This document shows positions 36,520-48,800 of a stretch of DNA of 64,000 bases, one piece after another. The translations under genes were made by a program, and so were the position numbers. The notes under the pieces are model-generated. The model did no database searches and was not told the DNA's origin. It saw nothing but the letters and a program-made list of their open reading frames with translations. The stretch's first letter is position 1. Every line of letters begins with the position of its first letter. Where the stretch lies: assembly GCA_032622095.1 (NCBI GenBank), contig CP136068.1, positions 151,493,151-151,557,150 of the forward strand, in the 5' to 3' direction. This DNA is from Siphonodentalium dalli. Taxonomy: Eukaryota; Mollusca; Scaphopoda; Gadilida; Siphonodentaliidae.

Positions 36520-37023
36520 CCTTATATGGTTTCAAATAAAGAGCGTCTTGCATTTATAACGCCTGCATTGGTATTTGTTAACAACACGCAAGATCATAAC
36601 GTTGTGGTAGCGTCGCCGTAGTAACACTGAAGGGGTCACTCTCACCAAAAAAACGTACACAATGTTTGTGATCGGCACTAACACCGTTATACTAAACTGT
36701 GTTTCTGAAAGTCTGGCGCGCATTAGCAGTTTGATTTCAGTTCATTTTAATGTTCATTGGAATGTAAACAATTATTCTCTAACATAAATCATGGCAGATA
36801 CGAAAACTAAACATCATGTATAACGACATTTCAAAACCTGCGTACCCTTCAGCGCATTTTCAAAACCTGTATACCCTTCAGCACTTTTTGGTGAGAGTGA
36901 CCCCTTCAGCCGTAGTAACGCCTCGTCCAAGACGTAGGGATAAACACCTAAGAAGTAAGAACATTACATTGTGGAACCACGTGTCCATTGGTTTTGGGGA
37001 AGTGGCCTGCAAACTTCTCGTCT

Positions 37024-37062
37024 GGGAGCGTGGCCGAGTGGTCTAATGTTCTGGTTTTACAG
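37024..37062 (+). pseudogene. tRNA-Leu-like 5' half
   Basis: GGGAGCGTGGCCGAGTGGTC matches the acceptor and D-arm (A-box) of leucine tRNAs. No variable arm or B-box follows in register, so only the 5' half is present. Confidence 0.55.
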
Positions 37063-37585
37063 TTTCAGGGGTCATTGTTGCCATATGTAGGTGTGTTTGG
37101 TACCCAGCTTTAGGAAAAGGTTTTTTCGGTACCAATCTTTACTTTTGCCTTGTTTTGAGCATTTACATTTTCAATAAATATCGCATGCTATCAAATAGCG
37201 CAGGGATAATCATTAAAATTGATATATACGACAGTATTGCGCGCTCTGGCTTGCAGCGAAACATAGAGTCCCCCAATGTGCCTCTTTGTTTTGTGCCTAT
37301 TTTGTTAGTGCAACGAAGTTGGACAATAATTGAACTTTAATGAACAAAGCAACATTTTTGCACTGTCTGATATTGGTGTCAAGCGCGGCTTTTCGAAATA
37401 GTAGTAATCCGCGCGGTAATTTTGTTGGCGCGATGACAAGTATCCCGGGAGGCACACGGCTATTCATCACTAGTGAGATATAAGGAATATGTAATGGCTT
37501 TTTAAATGATATAATAGGGTTTTCAGGTGATTTTCAGTTATTTTCTTCGAAAAGAAAAAAACGATGCAAAAACTATTTTCATTTT

Positions 37586-37666
37586 GGCAGCGGTGGGATT
37601 CGTACCCACGCCTCTGAAGAGACTGGTGCCTAAAATCAACGCATTTGACAACTCGGCCACGCTACC
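37586..37666 (-). pseudogene. tRNA-Leu (TAG) pseudogene, near full length
   Basis: On the minus strand it reads from GGTAGCGTGGCCGAG to CGAATCCCACCGCTGCC. The acceptor stem pairs (GGTAGCG/CGCTGCC), a long variable arm CTCTTCAGAG is present, and the TAG anticodon is in the expected place. It has mismatches in the D stem (GCC/TGC) and anticodon stem, lacks the D-loop GG, and has GTACGAATCC where GTTCGAATCC is expected in the B-box. It is therefore probably inactive. It lies inside an inverted-repeat segment with a second partial copy, which suggests it was carried there. Confidence 0.7.
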
Positions 37667-37842
37667 AGTTTACAACTAACTATCCGAAAACCATTGAACA
37701 CATTGCATGTACTTACTTCCTTGGTGACTACGCCCACATCTTGGACGAGACATTACTACAACGTAGTGATCTTGCACGTAGTCTAAAAATACCAATGCAG
37801 GCGTTATAAATGCAAGACGTTCTTAATTTCAAACCATATAAG

Positions 37843-39219
37843 TATTTACCCATTTCGCGTAGGCTGTTTCTTAATCCAAGTCGAAGCAGCCTGATTGAAA
37901 TTAATGTTTTATCCGCGCTATCGGGGCAGGTGGATCAGCGAGAGAGGTGCTATAATGGATCATATAAAAAAGTACAGTTAATGCATTTATGTCGAAAACT
38001 TGCTGTTTTATGTGTCCTTTTGCAGACAGTAGGATGTTAGACCATAGTACGAACGACATTTGAGTCAGTAAATCAATATATAACATAAATGTGATATGTA
38101 TGCCCTATGTTTCCTTTCCAATTAGACACGTAACGTTATTCCTTACATTAATTGCATGGTACATGTATATCATTTGGCTAAGGGCTAAGATTAACATGCA
38201 TTTATTTTGGACGACTTGATGGAAGTTTTGCTTGGGTGATTGAGGATTATACTCGTTGTTTTGGGTGAACATGATTGTCCTTCAAGTTCTATTGTAGGGG
38301 GTTACCAATATGCAAACCCACACTCAGACAAAATTGCCAGCATTAACAATATCAGAGTCATGGCATTAGCTTGATGATTTCATCAGTTTGCACCAATATA
38401 TAATAAATAGACCATACTCCATTCCTACGCGTTGTCCTCATTCAAACGCGATTGTAGGATACCATGCGAGGATCAATGGAAATGTAGACTATATGCCTAC
38501 AATTATATCAAACTCCCCCCATTTCATTGACACTAATGGTAAAGATTTTAAAATTTGAATGAGTTCAATAGTATAGTGGTGCCGATCCATGTTTGTGTGA
38601 CGTATTGCATGTATGTTGGCATGTATTCAGAAACATTATGGACCATATTTCAAGAACTACCCATACATGTTGACTTAATGACACTTAATCAAATACTGCC
38701 AACGATGATTAAGACGCAGTTATAACTTTTAATTTGATATCCATACTTGGTGTACAGATTTCGTTCAGTCCCTCGCATATTCAACAAATGTCAAATACAA
38801 TACAACATATATGCATACAGTGATTAACTGTATGGGAAACCATGACAAGAACCCATCCCAATTATAATAAAATTGCTACATATTGCCCTCATTTAGATCC
38901 AAGATACCTAAACAGCTGGTATCGATTAAATTAGTGAATTGTTTCATAATACATGTGATAGGTTAACGGGTTACAGTGGATCCATTGTGTCCCTATCCAC
39001 TCTGTCCATGGTACCCCCTGTGATCGGAAGTGACCTCCCGCAAAATGGTAATAATTATACATGCAACAAGCCATATTTCCTGAAAAGTTACCCATAATTC
39101 TGCTGTGGTTAAAGAGTCGATTACTTAGGGCATTACTGTATATCTTTGGTGGTATTCAAGAGTGCGACAATCTATAACCACATATCACAAAAGTAAAATA
39201 AACTATAGACACACACATC
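37843..39219. other. Intergenic stretch with no recognised feature
   Basis: AT-rich with only short frames; no repeats of note. Confidence 0.4.
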
Positions 39220-40905
39220 TAGATGTTTTATAGGTCACAGTCCCATATTTATGAAGAACATGGGCCCCTTATGGCCTTAGTATTTTGCCATGGACCCAGC
39301 CCACAATATTTAGGCAAGTACCCAGCTTTATGTGTTGTCAAAACTCAAAAGAACAATGCCCATATATAGGTCATGAACCAGGCCGCTACATATAAGCCAT
39401 ATAATATGATATACATATATATATTGGCCATGGGTGGACCCATGTTAATATAGCTATGCATGACCAGGCATCTGTAGATGGGCATGGACCCAGCCCCTTA
39501 TACAAGCTATATGATATATAAAATGCATGGCATGCAATGACCATGCGCTGATATATGGTGTAAATATCCAGATGCCCACAGGTAGGCCATCGATCCAGAT
39601 GCTTATGTGTAGACAATGTACCCAGTCAGTAGTATATCATGGATTCATATGATTTCCATATATAGGGTAGGAACACATCGGGCAGTTATGCCACATATCC
39701 ACATATACATAGATATTTGACCAATGCTCTTGCTATTTAAAGTCCATGGGTGGAGGTCCATTTAAATATTTCACGCACCAATGCCACTATACTGTAGGTT
39801 GGACATGGACCGTAAGCCATACAGGTCATGGACACAGGTCAATATAGGTATGGCATGATATTGTACCCAGGCATTAGCAGGTGTCTATATTTGGGCATGG
39901 TTCCAGAATATATGTATGTAGCGAATTCAGGTACCAATACATGTAGGTAGGATACGGGCTCATGTCCCTAAATATATGCCAAGGAAACAACTAAAATAGT
40001 ATAGAATTGGCCCAGGCCCTATATATAGTGCATATACAGTTATTCAGGTAGACCATGTCTATAGTAGATGCATGGAACCAGACACCTGCAGGTGTAAGTC
40101 ATGGACCAAAATACCAACATATACGATGGGATGGACCCACGTCGCTTTATGCATACCTTGAACGTATACCTTGAACCTTGAACGTTTCCATATACATAGA
40201 TAAGGGACCAACGCCTTACATGGTGCAGGTCTATATAAATAGCAAATGTGAAACCATTATAACTTGGCCATGGATCCAGGCTCATATATTAAATACAGTA
40301 GGGCATGGACGTAGGCTACTACAGTCAGGTCATGAATCCATGCCGATTTAGTTATGGCATTCTCCAGAAATGATCACTGGACATCTACATGTATATGACT
40401 TGGACCCATCCCATTATAAGGTTATTGATAGGCCAAAAACCAAGCCATGCACATGCCTTGTGCCCATGCATACACATTGGACCCATGCAGTTCCCTATAT
40501 GTAGTGCAAAATGACGTGCCCATGTCCCTACATAAATCTATGCAACCAGGCCTAAATTATATATCATCGACCCACTCCACTATCTACGACATGGACACGT
40601 CGTGGATTAAAATCCCTACAGGTAAGGCATTCACACACACACACCTACATGCAGACCATCCATGCATGATCCAATACATATGTATTGGACTGACTACGCT
40701 ATATGATCCTGGTCGTTTTGGACACATGGATGTCCATATAGGTATAGTATATTGGAAATGGATGCCGGCTCCTAAAGGTAGGTCAAGGGATCTCGCATCT
40801 GAAATAGATAGGCGTAGGCGACGCCCGTGAAAGCGGAAAAAGGACCCATTGCGATGTATCGACATACAGCTATGTCATATATAGGTAGAACAAACAGTTC
40901 CTAAT
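39220..40905 (+). repeat. Very degenerate satellite field built on CATGGACCCAG words
   Basis: GGNCATGGACCCAGNCC, often with TATATAGGTA next to it, recurs at irregular 30-110 bp steps (for example about 39290, 39372, 39428, 39481, 39805, 40069, 40128, 40270, 40300, 40390). Open frames here (such as 40447-40830) are repeat translations. Confidence 0.65.
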
Positions 40906-41159
40906 GTATGGTAAATATTATTCCGGATGCCGTCACCATGTGATAAGAGTATATAATAATATATTGCATGGATGACATGGACCAATATAGTGTGGAGGTC
41001 GGATTGCAGAGGCAGGTGCCAACAAAAATGTGGGTCAATGTTATTACAAGCCTATCTAATGGCTCATTAAAATGTATCCCATCTGTCGATTTATGGCAGA
41101 TACAGTCATAACCGTCATACATGTACATGTTATTCTAACTTAACTAAATGGTAATATAA

Positions 41160-42070
41160 CTTAAAGGTACTTTTGTCAATGGAAGGTGTTGCATAGAAAC
41201 ACCTTGAACTGCAATATCATCCTGAAACAGGGTCATATTGCATCGGTACACCACAGCATACCATTTAATGATGCAGTATTTGTCAACATAAGCATAACAT
41301 GAAACAGATAATTTATATCAGTTAAATTGTCTGAAAATCATACGACGGTATTTTTTCAATTGTGGGTATGTCCCCTAGCATCCATTACCACCACTGTAAG
41401 AGTGAAATATATTACGTTGCCAATCATGCTCACACTAACAACAACTATTATAATTGTTTTCATCAACAAAATGCTACATGGTGCAGTTTAGTTTGAAAAA
41501 AATGCTATAATATCAGTCATATGCTGTCATAAGTACATTTTTCAATTTCGGGTATGTCCATAGCAGCCGTTACCTGTAAGTAAGAAATATGTGAATTTTC
41601 CAGTCATTCCCACAAAACCAACAACTATTATAATAGATTTCACCATAACAATGTTACATGGTGTAGTTTAGATTGTTAAAACTGCCACAGTACCAGCCAT
41701 GTGTGAATTACTTCAATTTCGGGTAATGTCCCTAGCAACCGTTACCAGCCCTGTAAGGAAGAAATATGGTAATTTTTCAGTCAGATCCGCACTAACAACA
41801 ACTATTATTATTGTTTTCACCATAAGATCCTACATGGTTTAGTTTAGTTTGTTAAAATTGCCATTAATATCAGCCATATGTATATTTTTCGATTTTGGGT
41901 ATGTCCCTAGTAACCTACATTTCCTGTCAGATCAACATTAACAAATAGTATCATTGGTTTCATCATAAAATGATACATGGCATAGTTTAGTTTGTTAAAA
42001 ACTGCCATAATATTAGCCATATATGCATTTATTTTATTTCGGGTAGTTGCATAGCAACCATTGCTAAGGA
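41160..42070 (+). repeat. 178-bp tandem repeat, about five degenerate copies
   Basis: TACATGGTGTAGTTTAGTTTG recurs at 41474, 41652, 41831 and 41972. Each is followed by AACTGCCATAATATCAGCCA, TTCGGGTATGTCCCTAGCAA and ACTAACAACAACTATTAT. The last unit is shortened. Confidence 0.88.
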
Positions 42071-42132
42071 AATATCTCCCGCGAATGCCTCAATATCTGA
42101 AAATGACCAGTAGTGCGCGGGGAACATATGTG

Positions 42133-42370
42133 CCGATAATGTGCTGAAATTGAGAGAGATTTAGTCACATTATCGACTCATAATGGCACAGATAACCCCA
42201 ACTCACGACGTTTCAGGTGTATCTTCTTTAAAAGGTGTTTTCACTATGGCCCGCGCCATAAAACGAAATAACGTATATGATCCATTATCCGCTTATTTCA
42301 TAATCAAATAATCTCATATACCTATTTCACATTATAGGTTGATTATGTGCGTATTTCCGCGAGGAGGTGT
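42133..42370 (+). mobile_element. MITE family A copy
   Basis: It has TCACATTATCGACTCATAAT, the GGCCCGCGCCATAAAACG core, TTATTTCATAATCAAATAAT and TAGGTTGATTATGTGCG in the same order as the 17.7-kb copy. It lies just downstream of the dioxygenase gene's polyadenylation signal. Confidence 0.8.
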
Positions 42371-42460
42371 CTGATTACGGATGTAATCCTTTCTGAGTAT
42401 GTGCATGATATATGTGGTACCTGGACAAGTAGTTTTGGTATTCCATCGAACTTTTGAGGT

Positions 42461-42466
42461 TTTATT
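42461..42466 (-). terminator. Candidate polyadenylation signal of the dioxygenase gene
   Basis: AATAAA on the minus strand, about 240 nt after the TGA stop at 42702-42704. It is the nearest canonical signal downstream. Confidence 0.5.
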
Positions 42467-42701
42467 CAACAAAACGAAATGGTAAAACAGATGTCATTAA
42501 TGTTATAGTGTTACGCAATAACTCATACATTAAATATATTCAATTTATCTGACACTAAATATGATATCACACTTTCTATACATGCATATTACAAGTCACA
42601 CATCTGCACATAATATAATATTGTGGATTAAGTGTGTACATGCACTAGAACTGTTGAGCACATTGGTGAGTGTTGAGTGAATCCATTAATGTGTGTATCG
42701 G

Positions 42702-42809
42702 TCAGCACCAGTCGTTAGCTCCTGTTCGCTTCACTGTTCCCTTCTCATTCAAAGACGACAGAAGATAGCGCAACTTGCTCTTGAAATCGTCCATGGATAC
42801 GTACATTAC
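42702..42809 (-). CDS. Dioxygenase terminal exon ending ...RTGANDWC-stop
   Basis: The acceptor TTCTCATTCCAG is followed by VMYVSMDDFKSKLRYLL, SSLNEKGTVKRTGANDWC and TGA. The DDFKSKLR helix closes the family fold. Confidence 0.92.
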   Translation of the reverse strand, partial: VMYVSMDDFKSKLRYLLSSLNEKGTVKRTGANDWC

Positions 42810-45800
42810 CTGGAATGAGAACAAACAGCATCTGTGATGACTTGTCAGTCCTCGAAATCCCTGAGATATCATGGGCTATCTTCACAGCATGTTCTCCCAA
42901 ACACCGGGTCATTATATGCTTATAATCGAACATGTTTTAAGTAGATATAATCTGCTTAGATTAAAACAATTTTGAGTCGATAATGTGCTGAAAATGAGAA
43001 CATTTTACTCACATTTTTCGACTCATAATTAGGAAATTCTAAGCAAAGTATGTGCAAATTTGTGACATATATAAGCCAACTCACGACTGTTCATATGTAA
43101 GCTTCTTAACATGTGTTTTCACTGTTGTCCGCGCCATGAAACGAAATAACGGGTAAGAGTTCATTATCTGCTTATTTCAGAATCAAATAATCACATTATG
43201 TACCTATTTCACATTATATGTTGATTATGTACCTATTTCACATCATAGGTCGATTATGTGCGTACTTCCGCGAGGACATGTTGATCTTTAAAATCGCATT
43301 GTTTACGTTTATCTACGTAACGAAAACTGGCGGTTAGACTTTATGTTGAGTGTACACACATGTATGTACATACCTTACTCGTATTTAAATTTGTGCAGTA
43401 ATATTTTCGCGTACCCGTCGGTGCGCGAATTTAAAACTGAGCGAAAAAATAGTACTACTCTGAAATTAAAATATACAACAGGGAAAACAAGAGAGTTATG
43501 TTACATAAATTACGAAACGTTTTTTTTTTCATTGCATTGATGTCCAGTCCATTGATGTCCAGTCCAGAACTACTTCAATATCAGAGTCATTATCTGGAGC
43601 ATATAAACATCCATCATCGCAACAAAATGATGATACAGCTATGTTTTAAACGATGTAAATCCATTGTGATCGTGTTTATTATGCATATGAATCTTCAGAA
43701 ACGACTGAGAACTGAAACTGTGATCAGATCCAAGACTTTTAGGAAAATAATTTGTCAGTTTTGAATTCGCGCGAATTTAAAGTGCGCGAATTAAAAACTG
43801 AGCGAAAAATAGACGTTTGTCGCGTCCACATCAGTTACCAATTCCTAGTTATTTATCGCAATTTCAAATATTACATCTAGTGTTTAATGTCGTTTCAGTC
43901 GTTTCATGACATAAAACACATAAATAATACTGATAATTTATATACTATGGCAAGGTTTGCCGAAGTAATTCGAATTAATTAGCCATTTTAAAGTCTCTAG
44001 AAGTTAGACAACGCTCCTTGTTGTTACCATGTTATGAACATACTAACGATGTCTACTCTTCGTTGCCCCAAGCGCATGTAATTATGGGTTGAAATTGCGT
44101 GGTAAATGCTTAATTTTACGACCCTCTACCTCTTAAAACACTTCTAGGGGCACATGTCACGAATACAGTTATATAATAGTGGCTACGAAAAACATTTGTC
44201 CAGGTTCGAAATTTACTTGTGCCTTTAAAATACGGCGAAGGATACGTTATGGCAATATTTACCTGAGCGTGGCGCTCTCCACCATTGAGTTTAAATGCCT
44301 CTCGACCATGTGTCAGTCGTCGGTTGTTCATGCATATTGTGTCGCCTGGTCTCAGTCTATACTGCTTCTATAATTAAAACAAGAAAACCAATTTCAGGAA
44401 TGGTAACGCGCTCAAGATCATATATTGTATACCCATGCTTGTAATTATAGAATATAAAATATATTGGTTTTGCTAATGACCAACTAAGAATTCCGTTTAA
44501 ATAACAATAACAACCAGCACCTAGTTAATGAACTGGCGGCCGACTCGGCCGTCTCCGACCACAACCCCCAGTGGGCTGCAGAACAAAACATTTATATAAA
44601 AGTTGAAATATAAAACTTACAAATTATCTTTTTCATTTCTTTTATTTGTAATTGGCATAGCTTATCACAAACCAAAAATCAATATTATTGACATAATGTT
44701 AACGACAATAAATATGACAATAAATTCCCAACTACACCTTTTACCGGACTGGGCTTCCGGTCGCAGTTCGACTTTTAATCCTCCCAAAAATTCCCATTCT
44801 ATAAACAAAACACCCATGCGTCCAGACGAAACAAGAATCTCTATACCAGTATATGCGCGGAGCGCGCGTAATAAAACTCGCCTGACGTTATATTGCAAAA
44901 CGGAATCGCCAATCTGGTTAATAGCGTTGTGTGGCGAGGAACAGTTTATTTTCAGTAGCTTTAGTAAGATTATCTTCTCTTCCGCTATGATATGAGGTGG
45001 AGAATCACCATAAGAAGGCAGAAGTAAAACACTCGAAAATTGGCCCTGTGCCAATGCATTCTCTTATATATGCGAGTCGACCATAGGTCGCCTCGCATAT
45101 ATAAGAGAATGCATTGGCTTAACACATTAAAAATTATAAAATTGTTAAAGAATGTAAGAAAAAATGGTAAAAAGTGTTAAAAAAAGATTATTTTTAGGCC
45201 AATGCATTCTCTTATATATGCGAGGCGACCTATGGTCGACTCGCATATATAAGAGAATGCATTGGCACAGGGCATAACTGTAACTATCATAATGTGGTTA
45301 AGGAGCCGGTTCCAATGATATCCATATTTGTATGGTTCTATTGAGACAGACCGAAGATATTTTAGGCTGTTGAAGCTTTATTTGGCCGTTTTGTTGGGTA
45401 AAGGGTTAAAGTTGAAACCGACACTCTTGACATTTACTAGTAATAATCAAGTGTCGTCAGCTTTTCTGCGTTTTGGTTGGCTAGCCGCAACTGATTTTTA
45501 TATTTCGACAGTGGTGACACTGAGAATTGTTGGTTTCGGTTTCCGTGTTTCATTTATTTGCACGAGTCTTGTTGCTTTGTCTATGTAAATGTGCACTTAT
45601 GGTTGTAGGGGGTATTCTTTCCGAGTTATGTTCAATTTGTTGTACTATTATAAGTCAAAATACCACATAACTGATCAGATTTGAGCATTAATGAGGTGCA
45701 TATAATAAAAAGAACACCCGAAACATCTCATTCGTGTCTGGAAAGACATCGAATTTTCACTCTCGGCTTCCGCTAGTGAAAATTCGATACTTTCCAGACA

Positions 45801-48800
45801 TGAATGAAATATTTCGGTATTCAAACAAAAACTGCAGGTATTCATTATTTATTCTGTCACAACTAAAATAAGATAACTGTTACTTTTGAAGAAGACGACA
45901 ACCCAAATACAGTATTAGTCGATTGCAAAATGTCTCATTTTAACCCTTTCATGACAGTAGCCGTGCTGGTACATCATTAAAGTTCGTGTGCCAGTGCATG
46001 CTCTCATATATGCTAGTCTCACATATGTGGAATTGCATATATACAGGGAATTCACTGGCTTATGCGTTGTGTGGCTACATGTACATACCCTATATGGACT
46101 CTCAAGTATCGCCTTCGCAAACATATGTATCGCCCTGTAGTATTCCGGAACTAGTTCCTTTAAAGAAAATTAGACAATTCACATGAGCGAAATAATATGG
46201 CAATCCGTAATTTTGAGATTACCAGCTGGCTTATTTGCGTATATCTAACGTTTACAGTGAAGTCACTGGACCTCTTGAGTTGACGTTAGAGCTCAGTGAA
46301 GACAACATATGGAAGATGTACTTGAATACCTATTAATGAAGACAGTGCATGTCCTGGTTTTTGTTGTCAGCCTACGATATACCCATGTTGTATTTGATTT
46401 TGACAGGACAGACTTCAAAGCCCCTAGCCTAAATACTACAATATAAAGCACCAACATTGGTCCTCTGTTAAACGGAATAAAGCGAATTTGCTGAAAATAT
46501 CATTACCATGTAACTTGTCTATCGGTACCCTGATAAATTGGTAAGAAAACATACCCAGCACATTATCTGATTATAGTAGAGTTTGTTTTAGTTAGATAAT
46601 CTGCTCAGAATCGCCTCATTTTAATTCGATTATTAACTGAAAATGAGATCGCTTTAGTCACATTAACGACTCATAATGACTTCATTATAGGTTCATTATG
46701 TGCGGAGAATGGCACAAATAAACCAAACTCACGACTTACCAGATGTACCTCTTTAATATGTCTTTTCGATGTGGCCCGCGCCAAATAACCGACATGAGTC
46801 CATTATCTGCTTATTTCAGAATCAAATAATCACATTGTGAACATATTTCAGATTATAGGTCGATTATATGAGCGTATTTGCGCGAGGATATGTTGACATA
46901 TTACACCCTACCAAACCACTAGTAATTCAATATATCCTCGCACAAATACGCACATAATCGACCTGTATTGTCAAATAGGTACATAATGTGATTATGTGAT
47001 GCTGAAATAGGCAGACAATGGAGTTATAGCCGTGATTTCGTTTTATGTCGCATGCCACAATGAAAACAAATGTTAAAGAGCATACACCTGAATATTCGTG
47101 AGTTGGCTTATTTGTGTCATTGTCCGCACATAATCTTCCTAGAATCGTTTCATTATTAGTAGATAATGTGACTAAAATGCTCTCATTTTCAGCACATTAT
47201 TGACTCAAAATGGAGCGAGATTGTCCACATAGATTAGGATTCATTAGTGTTAAACCTCATTACTTTTTTAATGCATTTGGTGGCCAATTGTTCAATAGTG
47301 CACTGGCCTGTGACCCAATTAAGCTGTATCACCTAATCATTAGCTGAACCAGTCAATGTTAAAACATTTCATATTATTTTTCACTAATTTCATCATGCAA
47401 ACATATGAAGAACAATGATTATATTTACTGTTTTGTGCACGCTAGTTAAAACTTCTGATATTTTATCAGATGATCATACTATAAATTTGATTCTCATGTC
47501 GCTCCCATTTAAAAATCATTTTGGGTTTTTGGATTAGATTTTCGGGGTAAAAAACAGTTTGGCCAGATGATTGTTTTTGCCATTTTCGGAACACATTGGC
47601 CATTGGTGAACACTGACTGACACATGGTAATTAATGTTGCACTAGCGCAGCTCCAGTCATGAAATGGATACTTAATTCGTCGACCCGAAGCGGTCCCACG
47701 TGACTTGGGTGCCAATTCAAACCTGTCACCTGTTGAATAGAGTTGTCAAATTTTGTATATGACATGATTAGATAGTTTTGCACTGACAACAAATCATAGT
47801 AAATGTCGAGACATCTGTTTAAATGTTGTGCCCACAATCATGCTTCCACAGGGTCAGTGAGTGACGAACCAAAGTTTCATCTCTGGGGTTGAACTTCAAG
47901 GCCGGATTCGTCATCTCCGGTTTAAACCTCCGATTTTAAACCTGGTTTAAACCTACATTGACGGTCCAGCCAAACCGGGTCTAAGGGGGCGTTTTTTGTC
48001 TTTCAGCTACCAACAAATTGACAACTCGATTTGGTGATATGACCACAAGATACTTGTAAAAATCATATTGAAGGAACATGTTCATATCTGAGCAAAGCTC
48101 GCGTGCGAATGAGTCAACTGTGACACGATAACACCAGTCGGCAGCTGCCGTGCATTTAGACACACCCTCACTCGAGATAATTTACAGCTCCACCCTTTGA
48201 TTGATTGTTTGACAATTCTAAACCGCGATGAAGAAAAGACGGATTCGTCATCTCAAGTTTAGCCTCGGTAAAGTTGGTTTAGCTGGACCGTCGAATTAGA
48301 TGGTTTAGTTGCCGGTTTAAGCTTATAAAACGCAAACAAAATTTCGAAATTGACAAAAACTTATCCTAACACGCTTTATTGGTGTGAGTGCTTCTCGCTT
48401 ATAAATTTCCAATCATAATATGGTCGCTGTCGTAATTATTGATTTTCGCAATCAATAAAACGAGGCGGTCCGCATTAGGAAAGTAAGATTAATTATCTTG
48501 ACGATACATAGACACTACTGCTAAACCACTGGTCTGGCTGGACCAGGTTTAATCCAGAGATGACGAATGCGTCACTTACACCTGCAGTCGCGGATTTAAA
48601 CCACGTATTTTGCTGACTCATGGCGGTTTAAAGTTAAACCGAGAGGTTTACGTAGATCAGGTTTAAACCTGAGATGACGAATCGGGCCCAACAGTTAATT
48701 ATCAGAACGTTTATATTACTCTATCCCGCATAGCATGGTAGCATCACCAAATTCACCCTCTGGGGACCTCATTCTGCTTAGGCTTTATCTTTTCTGGAAA

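Larger units (their letters stand above)
36520..37842. mobile_element. Inverted-repeat segment of about 1.3 kb carrying tRNA-Leu-like sequences
   Basis: The left end (36520-36620, CTTATATGGTTTCAAATAAA, then CGTCTTGCATTTATAACGCC) is matched in reverse complement by 37740-37842. A second inner inverted pair (AAGGGGTCACTCTCACC at about 36630 and its complement at about 36892) and a 29-bp tandem (CAAAACCTGYRTACCCTTCA at 36832-36890) lie inside. Two tRNA-Leu-related stretches are present. It may be a non-autonomous transposon or an inverted duplication; no flanking target duplication was defined. Confidence 0.6.

Noticed and set aside
37586-37666. Functional tRNA-Leu gene
   Set aside because: Stem mismatches and an altered B-box and D-loop indicate a pseudogene.
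40447-40865. 127-codon and 93-codon frames on opposite strands
   Set aside because: They lie in the CATGGACCC satellite field and share its words; not genes.
44665-45054. 129-codon minus-strand and 130-codon plus-strand frames
   Set aside because: They overlap each other and run to the edge of a hairpin MITE inside an intron; no motif.
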